Assembly: GCF_018141545.1 (NCBI RefSeq)
Contig: NZ_CP064357.1
Span: forward strand, 186,001-250,000
Direction of reading: 5' to 3'
DNA length: 64,000 nucleotides
From: Miltoncostaea oceani
Lineage (GTDB): Bacteria; Actinomycetota; Thermoleophilia; Miltoncostaeales; Miltoncostaeaceae
Under the pieces are notes generated by a model. The model ran no database searches. It was not told where the DNA came from and saw only the letters and a list, made by a program, of their open reading frames with translations. The translations under genes were made by a program, and so were the position numbers. Below are positions 32,245 to 41,069 of this stretch, in pieces. Each line of letters starts with the position of its first letter. Position 1 is the first letter of the stretch.

Positions 32245-33255
32245 TCAGTCCGCCTGCGCCGCCGTCAGCACCGCGGTCCAGTTCCCCTGCGGGTCATCGC
32301 GGATCAGGTCCGCCGGCGTCGCACCCGACAGGTGGTCGTTCGGCGCCTCGATCCACTTGATGGTCTCCTCAGAGATCGCCAGTCCATGCGGGTGCCGGGC
32401 TGAGTTACGGGCGAAGAGCGTCGAGGCCAGGAGGGCGACACCGCGCTCCGAGGCGACCTGGTAGTCCCGACTGAACCGATCGAGGTTCAGGTATTCGTCG
32501 CGCGCCCCTGTCCCTTCGATGATCGGGCGCAGTCTGCGCCACGTCTCGCGACTCGATTCCCGCTGCAGGCCGAGCGTCCTCATGAGGTGCGCGGCGGCGC
32601 GGTGGGGATCGGCGAGCAGTGCCTGCTGGAGCTGGCGCAGCCCTTCATCCACCTGCGCCTGCTCGGCCCGTGGCACGGCGATGCCGATGTCCAGGAGGAA
32701 CCAGGTCCCGAGCACCGAGTTGGGTGGCTCCGCTGGAGCTCCGAAGCGGTATCCGGCGGCGGCGGCGATCTCGCAGGCGATCTGGGGCCCGGTCATGTCG
32801 GAGTTGTGAGGGGCGAGTGCCGTCGCGAGCTCCGTGAGGGCGCCGCTGATCAGGGCGTCCCCGTTCCAGGGCGCCCTCTCGCCATCGTGCTCCTCGATCT
32901 CGGCCAGCGCGCACCGCAGGTCCTCCAGCTCGCCGTATGCGGAGCTTCCGACGTCGAGGGCCGACCGCGCCGCCCTGACCTCGTTGAGGGTGAGGGCGCG
33001 CGGCAGTGAGCCGGACTCGATCCCGAGCAACGCCTCAAGCGCCTCGATCTCCTTCTGCGGCGCCGACGCGGCGTAGGCGTAGAGGTATCCCGGGTGACGG
33101 TTCATCCGGTAGACCTCCTCGTCGGCGAGGGACTCACGGAACAGGGCGCCGGCCTTTCGCCGGACCCTGATCGATTCGATCACACCTCGGCGAGGTGGCA
33201 CGAGCCCGCCGCCTGTCATCGCCCCTCGTGCGCTGGATCCCCGGCCTCTTCCCAT
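32245..33255 (-). CDS. Hypothetical protein with DUF2384-like C-terminal domain
   Basis: 336 residues. The last 60 (ARHPHGLAISEETIKWIEAPNDHLSGATPADLIRDDPQGNWTAVLTAA) match the MbcA/ParS/Xre C-terminal toxin-binding pattern (A..WL..PN..L.G..P.DL). The long N-terminal part is helical and unassigned (YRMNRHPGYLYAYAASAPQKEIEALEALLG, PHNSDMTGPQIACEIAAAAGYRFG). No partner RES toxin is adjacent, so calling it an antitoxin is not justified. Start uncertain (33255 or internal). Confidence 0.6.
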   Translation of the reverse strand: MGRGRGSSARGAMTGGGLVPPRRGVIESIRVRRKAGALFRESLADEEVYRMNRHPGYLYAYAASAPQKEIEALEALLGIESGSLPRALTLNEVRAARSALDVGSSAYGELEDLRCALAEIEEHDGERAPWNGDALISGALTELATALAPHNSDMTGPQIACEIAAAAGYRFGAPAEPPNSVLGTWFLLDIGIAVPRAEQAQVDEGLRQLQQALLADPHRAAAHLMRTLGLQRESSRETWRRLRPIIEGTGARDEYLNLDRFSRDYQVASERGVALLASTLFARNSARHPHGLAISEETIKWIEAPNDHLSGATPADLIRDDPQGNWTAVLTAAQAD

Positions 33256-33466
33256 GACCTTGAGTGTACGGCGACCGCGATGGGACGCCCCCGTTTCGTG
33301 AGGGCGTCAGCGGTACCGCAATGCAAGCGCATATGGTGACAGAGAGGTCGTCTGCGGTTGGGCCTGCTTCCACGCCCCGAGCAGGGATCTCAACTGAGTC
33401 GGCGGCGGCGGACCGTCCTACCTTCTCCCTGCACGAAAACCATCCACTGACAGAGACGAGAACCAC

Positions 33467-34663
33467 ATGAACCACTCGGAACGCAGGTCCCGCGCATCGA
33501 TGCTGAGGGGCGCGCTTGTCGCGGCTTGCGGTGTCGGCGCGCTGCTCACCGCCTCGGCCGCCTCGGCGGCGCCCTCGGTCGTCGACCGCCTGGCGGCGCC
33601 GGCTCTCCAGACCAAGGCCGGCGAGGCCATCCCGCTGGCCGGCGGAGGCACCACCCCTGGGATCGCGGCCGTTGAGAGCGGCGCTCGCGGCCAGGTCGTC
33701 TTCGCCACGCCCGTCGGCGGCAAGGCCACGCGCGGCGTCGCTCCCAAGCGCCCGGATGCCAGCATGATCACGCTTCGCCGCGCCGACGGGACCGTCTACG
33801 CGACGGCGGTGAGGGAGAAGGGCCGCTATGACGAGATGGCCTTCTTCGACGCGGCCGGCAAGCAGGTGATGGCCATGTACGCGACGGTCCCCGAGCCGGC
33901 CGAGGCGGCGACCGAGCACGCAGCGCACGACTCCGAGGGCGCGGGCCACGGGTCGCACCAGAGGATGAGCACCCGCGCCGCCCTCAGCTCGTCCCCTCAG
34001 CGCACCCGCACCGGTCTGAGGGGCCTCGGGGCCCGCAAGGGTCCGGCGAAGCCCGCCGCCCCTCGCTCGAGCCGCAACGGCCGTCAGTCGTCGAACGCCT
34101 ACTGCAGCCCGACCGGGAGCTTCCTCGACAACGGCACCCGGATCTACGGGGGCGCCGGTGCGTTCTACGTCAGCACCAACATGCCCTCGAGCTTCCTGAC
34201 CCCCGTCCTCTACGCCGCGGACAACTGGAACGTGATGCAGAACTGGTGCAACGTGCCTGACCAGAGCACGGCCCAGTTCAGCTACCTCGGGCCGATCGCC
34301 GTGGCCGGCGGATACAACGGCTACAGCACGATCGACTTCGGCCCGGTCTCCGCCTTCGGCGGGGTCTGCACGACGCCTGGCACCGCGGCCTGCGCCATGA
34401 CGTTCGTCGGGACCCATCCGTACCTCTCGGAGGCGGACATCCGGTTGAACAACACCACCAGCTGGTTCATCAACTCGACCCCGGCGCCGCCGCCGCCGAA
34501 CGCCCTCGATGTGGAGGGCGCGGCCACGCACGAGATCGGCCACGCGTTCGGTCTCGGGCACGTCTCCTCGCCTGCCGAGGTGATGAAGGGCGCCGGTTAC
34601 GGCTCCACCGCCGACCGCAAGCTCGGCCCCGGCGAGACCTACTGGGCCAACACCGCCTACTGA
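33467..34663 (+). CDS. Secreted matrixin-like zinc metalloprotease
   Basis: 398 residues. Signal peptide SMLRGALVAACGVGALLTASAASAA, then a pro-like region of about 170 residues, then a catalytic domain. The zinc motif HEIGHAFGLGHV (near residue 356) is of the metzincin type (HExxHxxGxxH), and the following SSPAEVMKGAGYG contains the Met-turn. Three Cys pairs (AYCSPTG, NWCNVPD, GVCTTPG/AACAMTF) suggest disulphides. Substrate unknown. Its own promoter probably lies in the 210 bp upstream. A strong hairpin follows. Confidence 0.88.
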   Translation: MNHSERRSRASMLRGALVAACGVGALLTASAASAAPSVVDRLAAPALQTKAGEAIPLAGGGTTPGIAAVESGARGQVVFATPVGGKATRGVAPKRPDASMITLRRADGTVYATAVREKGRYDEMAFFDAAGKQVMAMYATVPEPAEAATEHAAHDSEGAGHGSHQRMSTRAALSSSPQRTRTGLRGLGARKGPAKPAAPRSSRNGRQSSNAYCSPTGSFLDNGTRIYGGAGAFYVSTNMPSSFLTPVLYAADNWNVMQNWCNVPDQSTAQFSYLGPIAVAGGYNGYSTIDFGPVSAFGGVCTTPGTAACAMTFVGTHPYLSEADIRLNNTTSWFINSTPAPPPPNALDVEGAATHEIGHAFGLGHVSSPAEVMKGAGYGSTADRKLGPGETYWANTAY

Positions 34664-34685
34664 CGGTCATGACCTGAGGTCGATA

Positions 34686-34718
34686 CGCTCGCCCGGCACC
34701 AAGTGTGCCGGGCGAGCG
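34686..34718 (+). terminator. Strong hairpin after the metalloprotease
   Basis: 14-bp perfect stem (cgctcgcccggcac / gtgccgggcgagcg), 5-nt loop, 23 bp after the stop and just before the next Shine-Dalgarno. Confidence 0.6.
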
Positions 34719-34745
34719 CCGGCGTCCCACTGCCAGGAGAATGAG

Positions 34746-35288
34746 ATGAGTGGTGTACGGAGAGCCGGCAGGCTTTCGATCCCGGCGCTGGCGTGCGTTG
34801 CGGCGCTGGTTCCCGTGGGAGCGGCCGCGGGAGCGCCGTCGGCGCCCGCACCTGTGGTGGCCGCCCCCGGTGAGGTCTGCTCGCCGGCGAGCGCGTGGAT
34901 CGAGACCCGCCGGGGCGACTACTGGCTCTCGAGCCCATCGGTCTCCTGCTTCTCAGCGACGGGGGCGATCTTCGCCGACGGGCCTCTCCTCTCGCCGGTG
35001 ACGCCCCGGCTGATCCTCGAGGTCGGTGAGGTCGTACGCGTCCACTTCTCGGCCGCACCTCAGTCGGTCGTCTCACTGCTGGCCACGACTCCGGCACGCC
35101 TTCGATCAGGTGATGGGCGCAACTACCGCCTCTCCCCGTTCGAGACCCGGTGGAAGGTGCGGGCCGGCAGCGGCATCCTCAGGATCGCCACCACGGAGGT
35201 GGTAACGCCCCCTGGCCCGTCCATGGGCGCACGGGTGAGCCCCACGTTCCAGGTCGCCGCCTACCGGGCCGTGTCGGACCGTCGCTAG
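34746..35288 (+). CDS. Small secreted protein, unknown
   Basis: 180 residues. ATG 34746 with aggaga 7 bp upstream. Signal peptide RLSIPALACVAALVPVGAAAGA. Mature part beta-rich with two Cys (GEVCSPASAW, SVSCFSATG), then LILEVGEVVRVHFSAAPQSVVSLLAT and GILRIATTEVV. No family recognised. Confidence 0.7.
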   Translation: MSGVRRAGRLSIPALACVAALVPVGAAAGAPSAPAPVVAAPGEVCSPASAWIETRRGDYWLSSPSVSCFSATGAIFADGPLLSPVTPRLILEVGEVVRVHFSAAPQSVVSLLATTPARLRSGDGRNYRLSPFETRWKVRAGSGILRIATTEVVTPPGPSMGARVSPTFQVAAYRAVSDRR

Positions 35289-35378
35289 CGACCCTCGGTC
35301 GTCGAATCACCTGCCGGTGGGGCTGTGGAGCGGGGTGGAGCCAGGGAGAACTGACGCGCCGGCCAGCCCGCTTGCGCG

Positions 35379-36044
35379 ATGATCCCCGGCATGACGCTCT
35401 GGCCGCCCTTCGATATCCGCATCAGCACTCCGGGGATCACGCTCCGCCTCGCTTCTGATCCCGAGCTCGAGGATCTTGCGGTTGCCGCCTGCGGTGGGAT
35501 CCTCGCGCCGGGTGAGGAGAAGTTCCTCACCCGCTGGGCCCAGGCATCCTCTCCCGCTTTCGAGCGCGGCTTCATGGCCTACCACTGGCGATGCCGCGGA
35601 GAGGCAGGGCCCACGGCCTGGAGCCTTCCGTTCTGCGTCTTCCTGGACGACCAGGCCGGGGCCGTGGGTGTCCAGGAGCTGTCTGCTGACCACTTCAGCG
35701 ACTCCCTTCGAGTCCGATCGGGATCCTGGCTGCTTGCCAGCCACCGGGGGCGTGGGATCGGGACGCAGATACGAGTCATGGCTCTGGAGTTCGCCTTCCG
35801 GGCCCTCGGGGCGAGGGACGCGATCACATCGGCTCTCGCGAGCAACGGCGCGTCCACTGGCGTGAGCCTCCGCGCCGGCTACCGTCCGATCGGCGAGCAC
35901 ATCGCGATGCTCGACGGGGTAGCGACTCGCCTGCCCCACTTCCTCCTGGCCCGGGAGGACTGGATCTTCCGTCCGGACATCCTGATCAGCGGCCACGAGG
36001 CGAGTCTCGAGATGCTCGGGGCGCCGCGGCGAACAACGGACTGA
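35379..36044 (+). CDS. GNAT N-acetyltransferase
   Basis: 221 residues. Typical GNAT core: ITLRLASDPELEDLAVAA at the start, FCVFLDDQAGAVGVQELS strands, GSWLLASHRGRGIGTQIRVMALEFAFRALGA (acetyl-CoA loop R-G-R-G-I-G-T) and SNGASTGVSLRAGYRPIGEH. Close to the RimJ/RimL side of the family. Substrate not predictable. ATG 35379 or 35391. Confidence 0.85.
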   Translation: MIPGMTLWPPFDIRISTPGITLRLASDPELEDLAVAACGGILAPGEEKFLTRWAQASSPAFERGFMAYHWRCRGEAGPTAWSLPFCVFLDDQAGAVGVQELSADHFSDSLRVRSGSWLLASHRGRGIGTQIRVMALEFAFRALGARDAITSALASNGASTGVSLRAGYRPIGEHIAMLDGVATRLPHFLLAREDWIFRPDILISGHEASLEMLGAPRRTTD

Positions 36045-36302
36045 TGTTCAGGGGTTGAGTGCGCGGCCGTGGGTGGGGCTGGCTACCCACATTCGCCCCA
36101 TCACCGGGGACTCTTTGCATTAGATGACCTCGACCGCGCGCTCACAGAGTAGGACACGGGTGGGGCTCTATCGCTCGTTGCGTGCCGCCGACCGCGCGGA
36201 CCGCCATTGGGGTCAGCGACCCGCGTCGGCTCCTCTCCAGCTGATCCCCGGGACCGTCTCCAGGGGCGACGTGGAGGCGACCCAGGCACGGCGAGGTCGG
36301 CC

Positions 36303-36761
36303 TCAGGGCTCGCGATCGTGCGAGGGAAGCGAGTCGAAGGCGCTTCTGATGGCGTCGAGCAGGCCACAGGGCATGCGCGCGTCGCCGGATGGTGGGATCA
36401 GCCGCACCGTCCGGGATCCGAGTAGGGCGCAGCCGAGCAGCGCGGCCAGCTCACCCCGAGCCTCGCGCTCCTCCGCGAGCGGCGGCGCCAGCGGGGAGGA
36501 TGGGTTTCGCGTGAGGCCCTCCGCGCTGATCAGCACCTCCGGCATCTGGCCGAGCTGGGCGGTGAGATCGACGGGCCCTGGCGCCTCGAGGCGGAGTGCC
36601 CAACGGGGGAGGACCTCCAGGCTCGGGTGGACACCGACGCTCCAGAGCTCGTAGGCGGGGTGCGGAGGCGCGATCACGAGATCGAGCCGATCGCGGGCAC
36701 ACTGGCGAAGTAGTCGTCCGAAGCACATCTCGGCCATCGAGTGGATCGGTGTGAGAGTCAT
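36303..36761 (-). CDS. Hypothetical protein
   Basis: 152 residues. LGQMPEVLISAEGLTRNPSSPLAPPLAEEREARGELAALLGCALLGSRTVRLIPPSGDARMPCGLLDAIRSAFD shows reasonable codon use and alternating strands and helices. No motif or family recognised. Alternative start ATG 36737. Confidence 0.5.
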   Translation of the reverse strand: MTLTPIHSMAEMCFGRLLRQCARDRLDLVIAPPHPAYELWSVGVHPSLEVLPRWALRLEAPGPVDLTAQLGQMPEVLISAEGLTRNPSSPLAPPLAEEREARGELAALLGCALLGSRTVRLIPPSGDARMPCGLLDAIRSAFDSLPSHDREP

Positions 36762-37208
36762 CGCGTGCGAGCGTATGTCATCGACGGTGCTCCGACTGCC
36801 GTACTCGCGCGTGGCAGGCGCTAGGGGGTGGTCTCAGCGGCGATTCGCGCGGATGAGAGACCACGGAGCGAGACAGCTTGGTCAGCGACATCTGACGGTG
36901 TCGCTTTTGGAAGAATGGCGCCGGTGCGGGTCCGATCGCCCGAAGATGCGGCGCGCTCGTTCCCTTCGGGTGCCCCGACCAAGAGGGGATGAAGTGGCCA
37001 GGAGAGCCTCAGCGTCCGCCCGTCGGCGGAACGTCGGCTGAGGCTCTCCTCCACGGCCCGGCCCAAAGGGAGCAGCTGCCGTGGTTGCTGCTGATGGCTC
37101 GTTCGGCCACCTCACCGGAGCCTCCATCCCCGTCGGGACCAGGAGGCTGCGGAGCCCGTGATTGGACGAAGACTAGGTGCGTGCCGCGCGGGGTGGCCGG
37201 GCTCTCGC
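36762..37208. other. Gene-free stretch with a long inverted repeat
   Basis: Short frames here lack support. The main element is the inverted repeat at 37000-37050. It lies downstream of the minus gene 37209-37628, so a terminator role for that gene is possible. Confidence 0.4.
37000..37050. terminator. Compound hairpin (14-bp outer, 6-bp inner stem)
   Basis: aggagagcctcagc (37000-37013) is exactly complementary to 37037-37050. Inside, tccgcc/ggcgga (37015-37030) forms a second stem with a 4-nt loop. About 160 bp after the minus-strand stop at 37209. Confidence 0.45.
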
Positions 37209-37628
37209 CTACCGGGACGGAGGGATGAGAGGAGTCGCGTCGCCGCTGGCGATCGCTGAGGGCAGGCGCTCGACGGCCCGGCCGATCCGCCTCGCCCGCC
37301 GGCCGCGCAGGTCGTGCTCGATGAACAGGTGCGTGACCTCACCGCGCCTGATGGCGTGGGCGTCGAGGGACTCGAGGATCCGGGTCGCTTCGATCACCTC
37401 GCCCAGGCGGCGAGGCCTGAGGGCGAGGCACGCGAGCCGACGGCCCCATCCTGCGGCGCCGACCCGCGAGCGGCAGAAGCGAATCTCACTCAGACCCTTG
37501 CCGATCCGCTCTGAGAACGGCCCCCGGAGGACCCGGTAGAGCTCACTCATCACCAGGTCCGGAGGACAGGTCGTCTGGTGGGCGGTGATCCGGCCGTCGT
37601 CCCTGTCGGTCTCCCAGCACATGGACAT
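37209..37628 (-). CDS. Hypothetical protein
   Basis: 139 residues from ATG 37628. SELYRVLRGPFSERIGKGLSEIRFCRSRVGAAGWGRRLACLALRPRRLGEVIEATRILESLDAHAIRRGEVTHLFIEHDLRGRR looks like a small basic alpha/beta protein. No family recognised. An internal ATG (MSELYRV) could be the real start. Divergent from the membrane-protein gene at 37758. Confidence 0.5.
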   Translation of the reverse strand: MSMCWETDRDDGRITAHQTTCPPDLVMSELYRVLRGPFSERIGKGLSEIRFCRSRVGAAGWGRRLACLALRPRRLGEVIEATRILESLDAHAIRRGEVTHLFIEHDLRGRRARRIGRAVERLPSAIASGDATPLIPPSR

Positions 37629-37757
37629 GGAGAGTGTCGGTGCGCGTGGCGACGGCGCTGATGTCTTGCGAGCGGCGCGGGACGATTCCCATCGTAGGTT
37701 TGAGAGGTACGGGAGCCGATCGGGCCCTGACACCGACAGGATGATGAGGGAACGGCT

Positions 37758-38099
37758 GTGACGCTCTTCAGGAAGGCGGTGCTCGCGACCGTCATCGGTA
37801 TCGCGAGCGGCTTCATCCTCGGCGGTATCGCCCTCGGGCTGACCGTCTTCGCTCGGGCGGTACCCGGGATGGACTGGTCGTCGTTCCTGTTCGGGCTCGC
37901 GATCGCTCCGTCGCTGGCGGTACTCGTCGGAATCGCCCAGGTCGTCCGTGAGGTCTGGGATTACCGCTCGGTCTTCATCAGACGCCCCTTCTGCCACGAG
38001 CCGATGGGGTTGGGAGAGATCTGCTGGCAGGTGAAAGGGCACCGCGGGGAGCACTCGGTCTACGGCAACCGCCGTGAGCGCAAGGCACACGAGGGCTGA
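37758..38099 (+). CDS. Two-helix membrane protein, unknown
   Basis: 113 residues, GTG 37758 after gaggga. Two TM helices (about 7-32, AVLATVIGIASGFILGGIALGLTVFA; 41-61, FLFGLAIAPSLAVLVGIAQVV), then a soluble tail with Cys and His (PFCHEPMGLGEICWQVKGHRGEHS), C-H...C...H...H, possibly metal-binding. No family recognised. Confidence 0.65.
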   Translation: MTLFRKAVLATVIGIASGFILGGIALGLTVFARAVPGMDWSSFLFGLAIAPSLAVLVGIAQVVREVWDYRSVFIRRPFCHEPMGLGEICWQVKGHRGEHSVYGNRRERKAHEG

Positions 38100-38181
38100 C
38101 GCGCAAGCCGGGCCCGGCCGATATCAGCGTCGGGCGTCGTAGCTTGTGCCCGGCTGGATCTGACCAAGGGGAGGAAGAATC

Positions 38182-38556
38182 ATGGGTGTCGCGTTCCTGT
38201 GCACGGTGGCGAGGATCGATGAGGACCGGGCGCCCGACTGGGCTGCCGCGCAGGAGGCGATCGAAGCCTTCTCGATCGAGACGCTCGCCGAGGAGGACGA
38301 CCGCGACCCGTCCCTCTACGTCTTCAACGACGTCACCGACGAGCAGGCCCGCGCGTCGCTCGCCTCGGATCTGGCGGACTTCCGCTCCGAGATCGAGGGA
38401 CCGGGGCCGATGCTCGCGTGGGTGGTCGTCGGCGGTTCCCGGATCTACATCACCGGCGGCATGAGCTACGGCGACGAGCCGAACGAGCTCTTTGGGAGCA
38501 TGGTGCGACTCGAGGAGTGCGGGGTCCTCAGCGCGGCCGGCTTCACGAACCACTGA
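38182..38556 (+). CDS. Hypothetical protein
   Basis: 124 residues, ATG 38182 with ggggagg upstream. Acidic alpha/beta protein (VAFLCTVARIDEDRAPDWAAAQEAIEAF..., GPGPMLAWVVVGGSRIYITGGMSYGDEPNELFGSMVRLEECGVLSAAGF). The ending is typical of actinobacterial and phage proteins of unknown function. Codon use is good. Confidence 0.65.
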   Translation: MGVAFLCTVARIDEDRAPDWAAAQEAIEAFSIETLAEEDDRDPSLYVFNDVTDEQARASLASDLADFRSEIEGPGPMLAWVVVGGSRIYITGGMSYGDEPNELFGSMVRLEECGVLSAAGFTNH

Positions 38557-38643
38557 CCCCACGCGCCCGGTGCCGCCGCCCGGTCCCTGACAGGGGATCG
38601 GAGAAGGCGGCGCCGGGCGGGCGCGCGTTCCCATAGTCCGCTC

Positions 38644-39669
38644 ATGCCCGTGGATGGAGCCTGGTGGACGCCAGATCAGATGCGACGGCTCCTCGCGATG
38701 ACCCCTGATGAGTCGATGAGTGCCTCCGAGGCCTCCTCTCTGGTGATCGAGCACATGCGGGCGGGAGTCAGAGAGCTCTCCGCCGGCGAGGCGCGTCGCC
38801 AGGCGGTGCAGATCAGTGGGGGGATCGACTCAGCCCTCCTTGCGGCGAGCCTCGTCGCCGAGGGCATGAAGCCCACCTGCTATGTGGTCGGAGACGGCCC
38901 CGAGAACGCCGACATCTGCGGCGCTCGTGAGGTCTGCGGGGCCCTGGACCTGCCGCTGGTCGAGATCATCTGGGATCCCGAGGACGTGGCGCATGAGGTG
39001 GGCGAGATGGCGGCGATCAAGAGGTCGCGGTCGGTGTTCGACATCGCCTATGGGTTGCTCGAGCAGGCGGTGATCGATCGCCTGGACGCCGACGGCGTGG
39101 ATCGCTTCTGGACCGGCAACGGCGCCGACATCCTGCTCGCCGGCGGCCGCGAGCCGCGTGAGTTTGGCGATCCATGGCGCATGGCCGAATGGGAGCGTTC
39201 GGTCTGGGAGTCCATGCTCCCAGTCTGGTTCTGGCGCTCATGCTTCGCTCCGGGCTGGAAGCGCGACCACCGTGAGCGCGAGCCGTTCCGCGGACTCGAG
39301 ATGGCGAGTGCCGTCCGTCAGATCCCGCCGCGGCTCTGGTGGGGGGATGGTGCCGACAAGCTGCCGTTGCGGCTCGCCGCGGTGCGCCTCGGTGTCCCCG
39401 CCTCGGTGGCCTTCCAGCAGAAGGCGGCCGCCCAGATGTCCAGCGGCGTCTACGGGGTGATCGCCCGGGACATGCTCGAGCGCGTCGACGACGAGACCGA
39501 CCTGCGGGTGACCAGCCCGCCGGTTGAGGCAGCGGATCTCCTGCTGGCGGTCCGCATCTGGGTGGCATGGCACGCAGACCGCGCAGGCGTCGCTCCTCGA
39601 CGGGACGCCCAGCCGCGCGCGATCCCGAGCTTTTCGCAGATGCTCGAGATGCTCGACGTGATCGCCTGA
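38644..39669 (+). CDS. Asparagine-synthetase-like (PP-loop) protein without glutaminase domain
   Basis: 341 residues. PP-loop motif SGGIDSALL at 58-66 (pyrophosphate binding) and a matching adenylation fold: TCYVVGDGPENADICGAREVCGALDLPLVEIIWDPEDV, RFWTGNGADILLAGG (cf. G-x-G-x-D-x-x-x-G-G of AsnB). The N-terminal glutamine amidotransferase is absent. It could be an amide or lactam synthetase using ammonia or an internal amine, as the lasso-peptide and beta-lactam synthetases do, but no precursor is adjacent. Followed 54 bp later by an aminopeptidase. Confidence 0.8.
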   Translation: MPVDGAWWTPDQMRRLLAMTPDESMSASEASSLVIEHMRAGVRELSAGEARRQAVQISGGIDSALLAASLVAEGMKPTCYVVGDGPENADICGAREVCGALDLPLVEIIWDPEDVAHEVGEMAAIKRSRSVFDIAYGLLEQAVIDRLDADGVDRFWTGNGADILLAGGREPREFGDPWRMAEWERSVWESMLPVWFWRSCFAPGWKRDHREREPFRGLEMASAVRQIPPRLWWGDGADKLPLRLAAVRLGVPASVAFQQKAAAQMSSGVYGVIARDMLERVDDETDLRVTSPPVEAADLLLAVRIWVAWHADRAGVAPRRDAQPRAIPSFSQMLEMLDVIA

Positions 39670-39723
39670 GCATCCGGCGAGAACTCGGAGCGGTTGCCCG
39701 CTACCGCTGCTTGCATCGGTCCC

Positions 39724-41067
39724 ATGGCGCGTGGGACCCAGTCGATCACGAAGCGCACCGCGGCCCGACCGCGCTCCCACTCCACCCCGCGTCGCCCCGG
39801 GCAGCCACTCAGCGACGCTGAGCAGAGGCGCTACGCCGAAAGTCTGATCGGATCCGCGACGGGCATGAGGGCCGGCGACTGCGTCGTGATCGACACGCCC
39901 GGAGGTGAACCGGAGGCGGTCTCACTGGCGGTCTCGCTCGCCGAGGCGGCCTACCGGCGCGGGGCGTCTGAGGTGATCGTGGCGACGAGCGGTCCGACGG
40001 CGCAGCTGCTGCGCCAGTCCGGCGTTCCCGCACACGACGCCGCGGGCTCTGAGGCCTGGGCAGAGGCCGCCCACGCGCCGGAGCGCCACTGCCTGATCAC
40101 GGTCAACGACGGGGAGGCCACCGGGGATCCCATGCGCCACCTCGAGCAGCTGATCGATGATGACCACCTGCCCTGGTCGATGGTCTACGCACCCTCTCTC
40201 GCCGTCGCGCGGGCGGCCTATGACGAGGTCCTCGCCCGCGAGGGGGCCGACGCGGCGGTGCGGGCCTACGCCGTGGACCTCCTCCGCTTCAGCCGCTGCG
40301 GCCCCGATGACCCGCCGGGGGCCTGGGAGACACACGTCCAGGCGCTCCATGCCCGGTCCCGGCACCTGAACGGGCTCGACCTCGAGGCGATCCAGATCGA
40401 GGACCCGGACAACGGGACCGACCTGCGCGTCGGCCTCCTGGAGACCTCAGCCTTCTCTCCGTGTGAGTGGGCGACCAAGGACGGCCGGCGCTTCGGCTGC
40501 AACATCCCGAGCGAGGAGATCTTCTGCTCACCTGATCCCGCCCAATGCGAGGGGACGCTCTCCATCTCACGCCCGATCACCATGACCCTCGGGCCCGAGC
40601 AGGCCGCGGATCTCGCGCTGTCGGATGCCACGGTCGTCATCTCGGCGCTCCAGGGGCGGATGAAGGGAGGCGCGCTCACGCGCGAGGGCTTCGGGGCCTC
40701 GGTCCCCGCGCTTCGCCGCGCGGGTCTGGAGGCCGAGGAGATCAACGACATCGTCTGGGGGCTCCTCGACGTGGACGCCGGATCCCTCAGACCCGGCGAG
40801 CTCGCGCTCGTCCCCTCCGACGGACGGATCGGCTCGAGCGAGCGCGTCTTCGGCGTGACCAACCTGGATGAGAACGCCGGCCTCCACCTCGCGCTCGGGC
40901 TCAGCTACCGCGCCGGCATGGCCGCAGGACATGAGGACGACCCTCGGCGCAACCGCTCGGGCGTCCACCAAGATCTGACCCTCGGTACACCGGGGATGCG
41001 AGTTTCCGGGATCTCCCGGGACGGCACCCGTAGCGTCCTGATGGAGAACGGCTGCTGGACCATCTGA
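39724..41067 (+). CDS. M29-family aminopeptidase
   Basis: 447 residues. C-terminal half carries the M29 (AmpS/AmpT) signatures: DLRVGLLETSAFSPCEWATKDGRRFGCNIPSEEIFCSPD (conserved N-x-P-x-E-E metal region), GVTNLDENAGLHLALGLSYR (D-E-N-A-x-x-H), and HQDLTLGTPGMRVSGISRDGT (H-x-D). The N-terminal half is Rossmann-like, as in the family. Metal-dependent release of N-terminal residues from peptides. ATG 39724 chosen; TTG 39694 is less likely. The next gene starts 2 bp after the stop. Confidence 0.9.
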   Translation: MARGTQSITKRTAARPRSHSTPRRPGQPLSDAEQRRYAESLIGSATGMRAGDCVVIDTPGGEPEAVSLAVSLAEAAYRRGASEVIVATSGPTAQLLRQSGVPAHDAAGSEAWAEAAHAPERHCLITVNDGEATGDPMRHLEQLIDDDHLPWSMVYAPSLAVARAAYDEVLAREGADAAVRAYAVDLLRFSRCGPDDPPGAWETHVQALHARSRHLNGLDLEAIQIEDPDNGTDLRVGLLETSAFSPCEWATKDGRRFGCNIPSEEIFCSPDPAQCEGTLSISRPITMTLGPEQAADLALSDATVVISALQGRMKGGALTREGFGASVPALRRAGLEAEEINDIVWGLLDVDAGSLRPGELALVPSDGRIGSSERVFGVTNLDENAGLHLALGLSYRAGMAAGHEDDPRRNRSGVHQDLTLGTPGMRVSGISRDGTRSVLMENGCWTI

Positions 41068-41069
41068 CC

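Noticed and set aside
32245-33255. Toxin-antitoxin pair with the neighbouring winged-helix regulator
   Set aside because: No RES, Fic or other toxin is recognisable, and the regulator is of OmpR/PhoB type.
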